Position numbers and translations under genes: made by a program. The notes under the pieces were generated by a model. That model saw nothing but the letters and a program-made list of their open reading frames with translations, was not told the origin of the DNA and made no database searches. Source: Streptomyces sp. B21-083 (GTDB lineage Bacteria > Actinomycetota > Actinomycetes > Streptomycetales > Streptomycetaceae). Taken from it: 64,000 bases of DNA. The DNA lies in assembly GCF_036898825.1 (NCBI RefSeq), contig NZ_JARUND010000001.1, positions 5,352,199-5,416,198 on the forward strand, written 5' to 3'. This document shows positions 60,188-64,000 of this stretch, one piece after another. Positions within the stretch are counted from its first letter, which is position 1; each line of letters starts with the position of its first letter.

Positions 60188-60446
60188 GATAGTCCCGCTC
60201 GGCGTCTGACGAGCAGCCGAGCCTTGGGAGCAGTGGCGGCCGGAGAAACGCCATTGCAGGAGCACACGGAGGGGTTCGGCGACGGCCGAACAATTCGAGG
60301 AGCGAGGGGGCGCGGAGGTTCCCACAACGCGGGGCTGCTCGGGTTGGACACTGCCGAGCCGATAGAGCTGGCCGACTCCAGGGGGACAGGGGCGACGAGA
60401 AGGTGTTCGCTATCAGGGAGCGCGAAGGCCATGAAGTAGGTCAGGG

Positions 60447-61370
60447 TCAAGAGCTGCTTGTGCGGCCGCGGATCCGGCAGGCCGCGTCGGCAGGGCGTGC
60501 GGTGCCGTGGAAGACCTGGCTGGCGTGCCAGGCGCGGTGGTCGGCTGCGACAGGGCGTACGCCTGGCTGTGGGCCGATGAGCGGACGTCCCGCGAGTGCG
60601 ATGACGTGCTCGCGGGCGGCGGGGCTGTGGCCGACGAACTGCTGGGCGACGAGTATGCGGTGGCCGTCGTCGACTCCGAGGACGCCCTTGTCGAAGAGCT
60701 TGTGGTGCAGCGAGCAGAGGCACAGCCCGTTGTCGATGTCGTCCGGTCCGCCGAAGGCCCACCAGCGTACGTGTGCGGCTTCCAGCCCGACCGGGACCGT
60801 GCCGATCCTGCCGTCGTAGCCGCAGAAGGCGCACCGGTACTCGTAAGCGGTGAGCACCAGTTCGCGCATTCGGCGGTCTCGCTGTCTGCGGGTTGGCATG
60901 AGGTGCCCGGTCTCCGAGGGTTCCAGTGCCAGGCCGACGGCTTCGCACAGGTCACCGTGGAGGGAGGGCGGGAAGTGCAGGTCGAGCAGTAACCGCGCCA
61001 TCCTCCCCAGCAGTTCGGGTTCGGCTCGCAGGGCGGTTCTGAGTTCCGGTGCGAGCCGGCCGGTGGCGCCCGTCTCCCGGAGGGCTCGCACTCCGGTCCC
61101 GGGGCTGCCGGGCCCGCGGTCGGTACGTACTTCCCACACGCCGTCGCTGATGAGGTGGTGGAACGGGTAGGCGGGAGTTGTCCTGTTGGGCGGGCCGTAC
61201 TCGGTGAGCAGAAGCTGCAGGTCCTTCTCCACTGCGCTGTAGCGGAGTTCGCTGTCGGTGTCCTGTTGGAACCGGCCGAGGGCGTGCAGGAGCAGCAGTG
61301 GCTTGTGCGGGGCGCGCGTTCCGCTCCTGCTCCACTGTCTGAGCTTCGCGATCCGCCCGAGCCAGTCCAT
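60447..61370 (-). CDS. Phosphorothioate-DNA-binding HNH restriction endonuclease (ScoMcrA-like)
   Basis: 307 residues from ATG 61370 (MDWLGRIAKLRQWSRSGTRA). Residues 1-155 fit the sulfur-binding domain: PHKPLLLLHALGRFQQ, YPFHHLISDGVWEV and LLDLHFPPSLHGDLCEAVGL. The HNH domain follows, with C180/C183 (CAFCG), His200 (GLEAAHVRWWAFGG), Asn214 (DIDNGLCLCSLHH) and a second Cys pair. This is the layout of type IV enzymes that cut DNA carrying phosphorothioate (Dnd) marks. No dnd modification genes are in the window, consistent with an incoming-DNA defence role. Confidence 0.87.
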   Translation of the reverse strand: MDWLGRIAKLRQWSRSGTRAPHKPLLLLHALGRFQQDTDSELRYSAVEKDLQLLLTEYGPPNRTTPAYPFHHLISDGVWEVRTDRGPGSPGTGVRALRETGATGRLAPELRTALRAEPELLGRMARLLLDLHFPPSLHGDLCEAVGLALEPSETGHLMPTRRQRDRRMRELVLTAYEYRCAFCGYDGRIGTVPVGLEAAHVRWWAFGGPDDIDNGLCLCSLHHKLFDKGVLGVDDGHRILVAQQFVGHSPAAREHVIALAGRPLIGPQPGVRPVAADHRAWHASQVFHGTARPADAACRIRGRTSSS

Positions 61371-61767
61371 GGCCGGTGATCGTAGTGAGGTTTCGAGTTG
61401 AGTGCGTCGGAGTCCCGATCGAACGTCGCTGGAGCCCAAACCCGTGTGGGGCTGCCCCCAACACGCTTTCCAAGCCTGCGTGCGGCTGTCCAGAAAGGTT
61501 CGTCAACGTCCTGACCTGCGGCTGAACCAGCCTATCGGTGATGCCGACGCCGAGACGGTTTCCCGTTGCGGTGATCAGGAAACTCGACACTCCATGATTA
61601 TTTGCAGCCGTATCTGCGCTTCTACACACCGATCCATCACCAAGAGGACCAATACCGACTCCGTTTAGGGCCAACGACGACGATAATGGAACCCTGCCCC
61701 CACCCCGTGGCCGCGAAGGGCGAGTAGTCCTGCTGGCGAGGAGCGGAAAGCCGCTAAGGAGAACTGC
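61371..61767. other. Intergenic region, nothing recognised
   Basis: About 400 bp of lower GC than the rest. The open frame at 61402-61668 has no protein-like features. AAGGAGAA at 61756-61763 serves the next gene. Confidence 0.45.
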
Positions 61768-64000
61768 ATGACGGACTGGCACCCCCTGCCGCTTGGATCG
61801 TCGCTCAATGCCACACCGTCGGCTCTTGCACCCGCGCCGGTGATCGGAAAGCTCGAGCTGCTTCCCTTCAACGCCCTGTCATGGGAGGACTTCGAACGTC
61901 TTCAATGGCGGGTGATGCGTGACGTGGAGGGTCTACGCCATGCTCAGTTGTATGGAGATCGCGGCCAAGCACAGTACGGTCTCGACGTCGTTGCCCTAGC
62001 ACCAGATGGCAGCGGAACTGCGCTCCAAAGCAAGAAGTACAAACGGTTCGGTGCGGCGGATATAAAGGCGGCTGCAAATAAGTTCCGCACGACAGTACGT
62101 CCTTTCTCGGTCGATCGCCTCATCATCGGCGTGGCCCGCACCGTCCGAAGCACCAGAGCGGTCGAAGAGCTTGCGATCCAGCGCAAAGCGCTCCATCCGA
62201 TCGGCTTGGAGTTGTGGGATGAGCAGGAGTTGTCATACCTCCTAAGAGGGCGGCCAGAGATCGTTATCGAGTTCTTCGGAATGCCCACCGCCGAGGCATT
62301 CTGTCTCTCTTTTAAGGTAGACGTGGCCGTCGTACCTAATGCGGAGGTTGTGGCTGTTCGTGAGGCGATCGCCCGGACGCCTGAAGTCACCACCGGCGCA
62401 CAAAACTTCTTCGACGATGCAGCCGCAGTATCAGATCCTTCGCAAGCGCTCTCGCTCATCGAAGCGGGGCAAGCGAAACTACGTGACGCGGGATTCGGGC
62501 CGCATGCCGCGCAACACGATAAGGATCGCGTTCGACTGCTTGCGAGCGTAGGACGAGCTGACGAAGCCGCACGCTATGTACTGGACGATTTCTGGGCCGC
62601 TCTCGATCAAGGGTTGTCGGCAACTGCGCAGATCACGCGATCTCAGCTCGATGAGCTATCAAGATCTGCAGCGGGGAATGAGCAGGTTAAGCTCTATCAA
62701 CGCGTTAGCGAGGTTGCCATCGACCTCTACATGAATCCCACCGCGTTCGTTCCAGATATCGGCGGCCTCCGGATCGGAGATCTCCTTGATCAGATTCGAC
62801 TCGCGCTACTCGCTGGCGAGACGGCTTTGGTGAACGACGACCGCGAGTGGCTGACGAAAGCCAATCCGGTCTTCGTCGATCTTTCCAGCATCTCATCGAT
62901 CGACCGGGTGCTGCGCACACGGCTAAGACTGCTTCTCGCGGAGACCACTGCAGACTGGTCAGAACTGCTTACCGACGCCCGCAAGCTGAATCTTGGACAT
63001 GACCTATTGGGCCTGGTGACTGCACGTTACGCGCGCGATTGCGCCCTGCATCAAAAGTTCAAAGAGGCCGATCTCGCATGGGACGAAGCTTCCGGTTCTG
63101 CATCGTTGGCGCGACAGTGGGGCGAAGCATCAACATGGATCTTCAGCCGTCGAGCCTTTCGAACACATTGGAACCCTTTTACCGGCAACGACCTACTTCC
63201 TCTGCAGACAGCAATTCGTGGAATGGGAACTTCTTCACCTCTCGTGCCTACCGCAGGCAGCGCTTATGAGGACGCGCTGACCGCGTTGAGTGACCAGAAA
63301 CTCCGGTCTGCGGCAATTTCGGCCCAACGTGCGCTGCGGGACGCTGTGACAGTAAGTGACTGGGTCGGAGAAGAGCGCGCCCGGCGGGTTCTCGCCACGA
63401 TTCTCATCGAGTCCGACGAGCCAGCACTGGCGGCTCGCCACCTCATCCGAGCGGGCGCGACCAAAGCTATCGAGGCCCTTGGCAAGTCTCTTCCTCGCGA
63501 GTTCATCGACGTCCTCGCCGAGTTGGACGCGCCCAACTATTGGGCAGTCGGCACAAGCTACCGCTTGCTCGCGACACAGGCAGACCTCGTACCAGACGAC
63601 CTCGTCGGCGATTTGTCAGAGCACCTCGTCGATGAGCTAACGGCGGCAGAGGCGGGGTCCAGGCCGGACCTACGGGCATTCTCCACCTCGAGATACAACA
63701 ACGCGGTCAAGGCACTGGCCGGCATCGCCGACCGTCTCGATTCGACTCGCGCGCACAACGTACTGAGCCACTTTGAGAAGCAGCCACCTGTAGAAGAAAA
63801 TCACTACCGATACCACGATGAGGACGAAGCCATCGCGGTAGCCAAGGTCGCACTCACTCGCCCTCCGCTCGCGGCGCGCGCCATCACACATCTGGTAACG
63901 CTGCTCGGCCGTTCGCAAGGGTCACGCAACAGCATCACGCTGGACGCGATCGACAAGAATCGATCGCTCGCCCACGACGCATTTACCACCCTCGCAGCAG
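61768..64000 (+). CDS. Large protein with N-terminal Mrr-like nuclease domain (continues past window)
   Basis: At least 744 residues, open to the window end. ATG 61768 has AAGGAGAA 5 nt upstream. Residues about 30-150 look like a PD-(D/E)xK restriction-endonuclease fold of the Mrr type: LSWEDFERLQWRVMRDVEGL (Glu), GDRGQAQYGLDVVALAPDG (Asp73), ALQSKKYKRF (Gln87-x-Lys89), then VDRLIIGVARTV. After residue 200 the protein is alpha-helical and TPR-like (DKDRVRLLASVGRADEAARY, EERARRVLATILIESDEPAL) with no Walker motif so far. Mrr-type domains at the N-terminus of long helical or STAND proteins are effectors in Avs-like and other defence systems. Codon use is less GC-biased than in neighbours, which suggests recent transfer. 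Confidence 0.7.
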   Translation, partial: MTDWHPLPLGSSLNATPSALAPAPVIGKLELLPFNALSWEDFERLQWRVMRDVEGLRHAQLYGDRGQAQYGLDVVALAPDGSGTALQSKKYKRFGAADIKAAANKFRTTVRPFSVDRLIIGVARTVRSTRAVEELAIQRKALHPIGLELWDEQELSYLLRGRPEIVIEFFGMPTAEAFCLSFKVDVAVVPNAEVVAVREAIARTPEVTTGAQNFFDDAAAVSDPSQALSLIEAGQAKLRDAGFGPHAAQHDKDRVRLLASVGRADEAARYVLDDFWAALDQGLSATAQITRSQLDELSRSAAGNEQVKLYQRVSEVAIDLYMNPTAFVPDIGGLRIGDLLDQIRLALLAGETALVNDDREWLTKANPVFVDLSSISSIDRVLRTRLRLLLAETTADWSELLTDARKLNLGHDLLGLVTARYARDCALHQKFKEADLAWDEASGSASLARQWGEASTWIFSRRAFRTHWNPFTGNDLLPLQTAIRGMGTSSPLVPTAGSAYEDALTALSDQKLRSAAISAQRALRDAVTVSDWVGEERARRVLATILIESDEPALAARHLIRAGATKAIEALGKSLPREFIDVLAELDAPNYWAVGTSYRLLATQADLVPDDLVGDLSEHLVDELTAAEAGSRPDLRAFSTSRYNNAVKALAGIADRLDSTRAHNVLSHFEKQPPVEENHYRYHDEDEAIAVAKVALTRPPLAARAITHLVTLLGRSQGSRNSITLDAIDKNRSLAHDAFTTLAA

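Overview
The window looks like the chromosome of a streptomycete. The DNA is very GC rich, coding regions have strong GC3 bias, GTG starts and four-base stop/start overlaps are common, and many gene families here (RacP/DUF6192, tachylectin-fused wall hydrolases, Crp/STAND systems, RsbW-like ATPases, phosphorothioate-sensing nucleases) are typical of Streptomyces. It is an accessory region. Five exact or near-exact 46-bp copies of the 3' half of a tRNA-Gly(CCC) gene (21634, 35976, 53842, 55013, 59997) lie in one orientation, each next to a terminator-like hairpin and each followed at exactly 28 nt by TGACCTG. They divide the window into tandem segments that look like attachment-site-bounded islands. 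I see no integrase and no intact tRNA.

Left part (1-13.3 kb): an IS5-type transposase fragment, a frameshifted racP with its DUF6192 partner, a frameshifted zinc-ribbon gene, a complete IS with a DDE transposase, then a DHFR-like reductase, a MerR/SDR divergent pair, a TerD protein, a secreted S33 peptidase, an ABC ATPase remnant, a secreted sialidase-like/lectin protein behind a phased palindrome array, and a VapBC pair.

13.5-21.5 kb is the most striking block: a Crp/Fnr regulator with an intact phosphate-binding cassette, a Pycsar-effector-like membrane protein, a class III nucleotidyl cyclase-like protein, a 1484-residue STAND/NACHT-type NTPase and a TPR protein. The last three are translationally coupled. 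I propose a cyclic-nucleotide-linked STAND conflict or signalling system.

21.6-36 kb carries secreted enzymes (a GH43-AbfB arabinan-type hydrolase and two cell-wall hydrolases that share a tachylectin domain), a small secreted peptide, a LuxR-type regulator, a second VapBC-like pair, a decayed membrane protein, and a PadR/ABC/FtsX-permease set.

36-53.8 kb is a metabolic and stress island: ClC channel, CPA antiporter, DUF389 protein, GH15 glucoamylase-type enzyme, aldose 1-epimerase, cyclase-family hydrolase, gluconokinase, GMC oxidoreductase, and a tight run of glucose 1-dehydrogenase, NDH-2 and cytochrome bd. Together these could release glucose, oxidise it to gluconate, phosphorylate it and pass the electrons to oxygen.

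53.8-64 kb is defence-flavoured: a HigBA/RelE-type pair, an HNH protein, a DUF1152 protein with a divergent GntR regulator and three matching operators, an RsbW-like ATPase, a phosphorothioate-DNA-dependent HNH restriction enzyme, and a large Mrr-like nuclease that runs off the window end.
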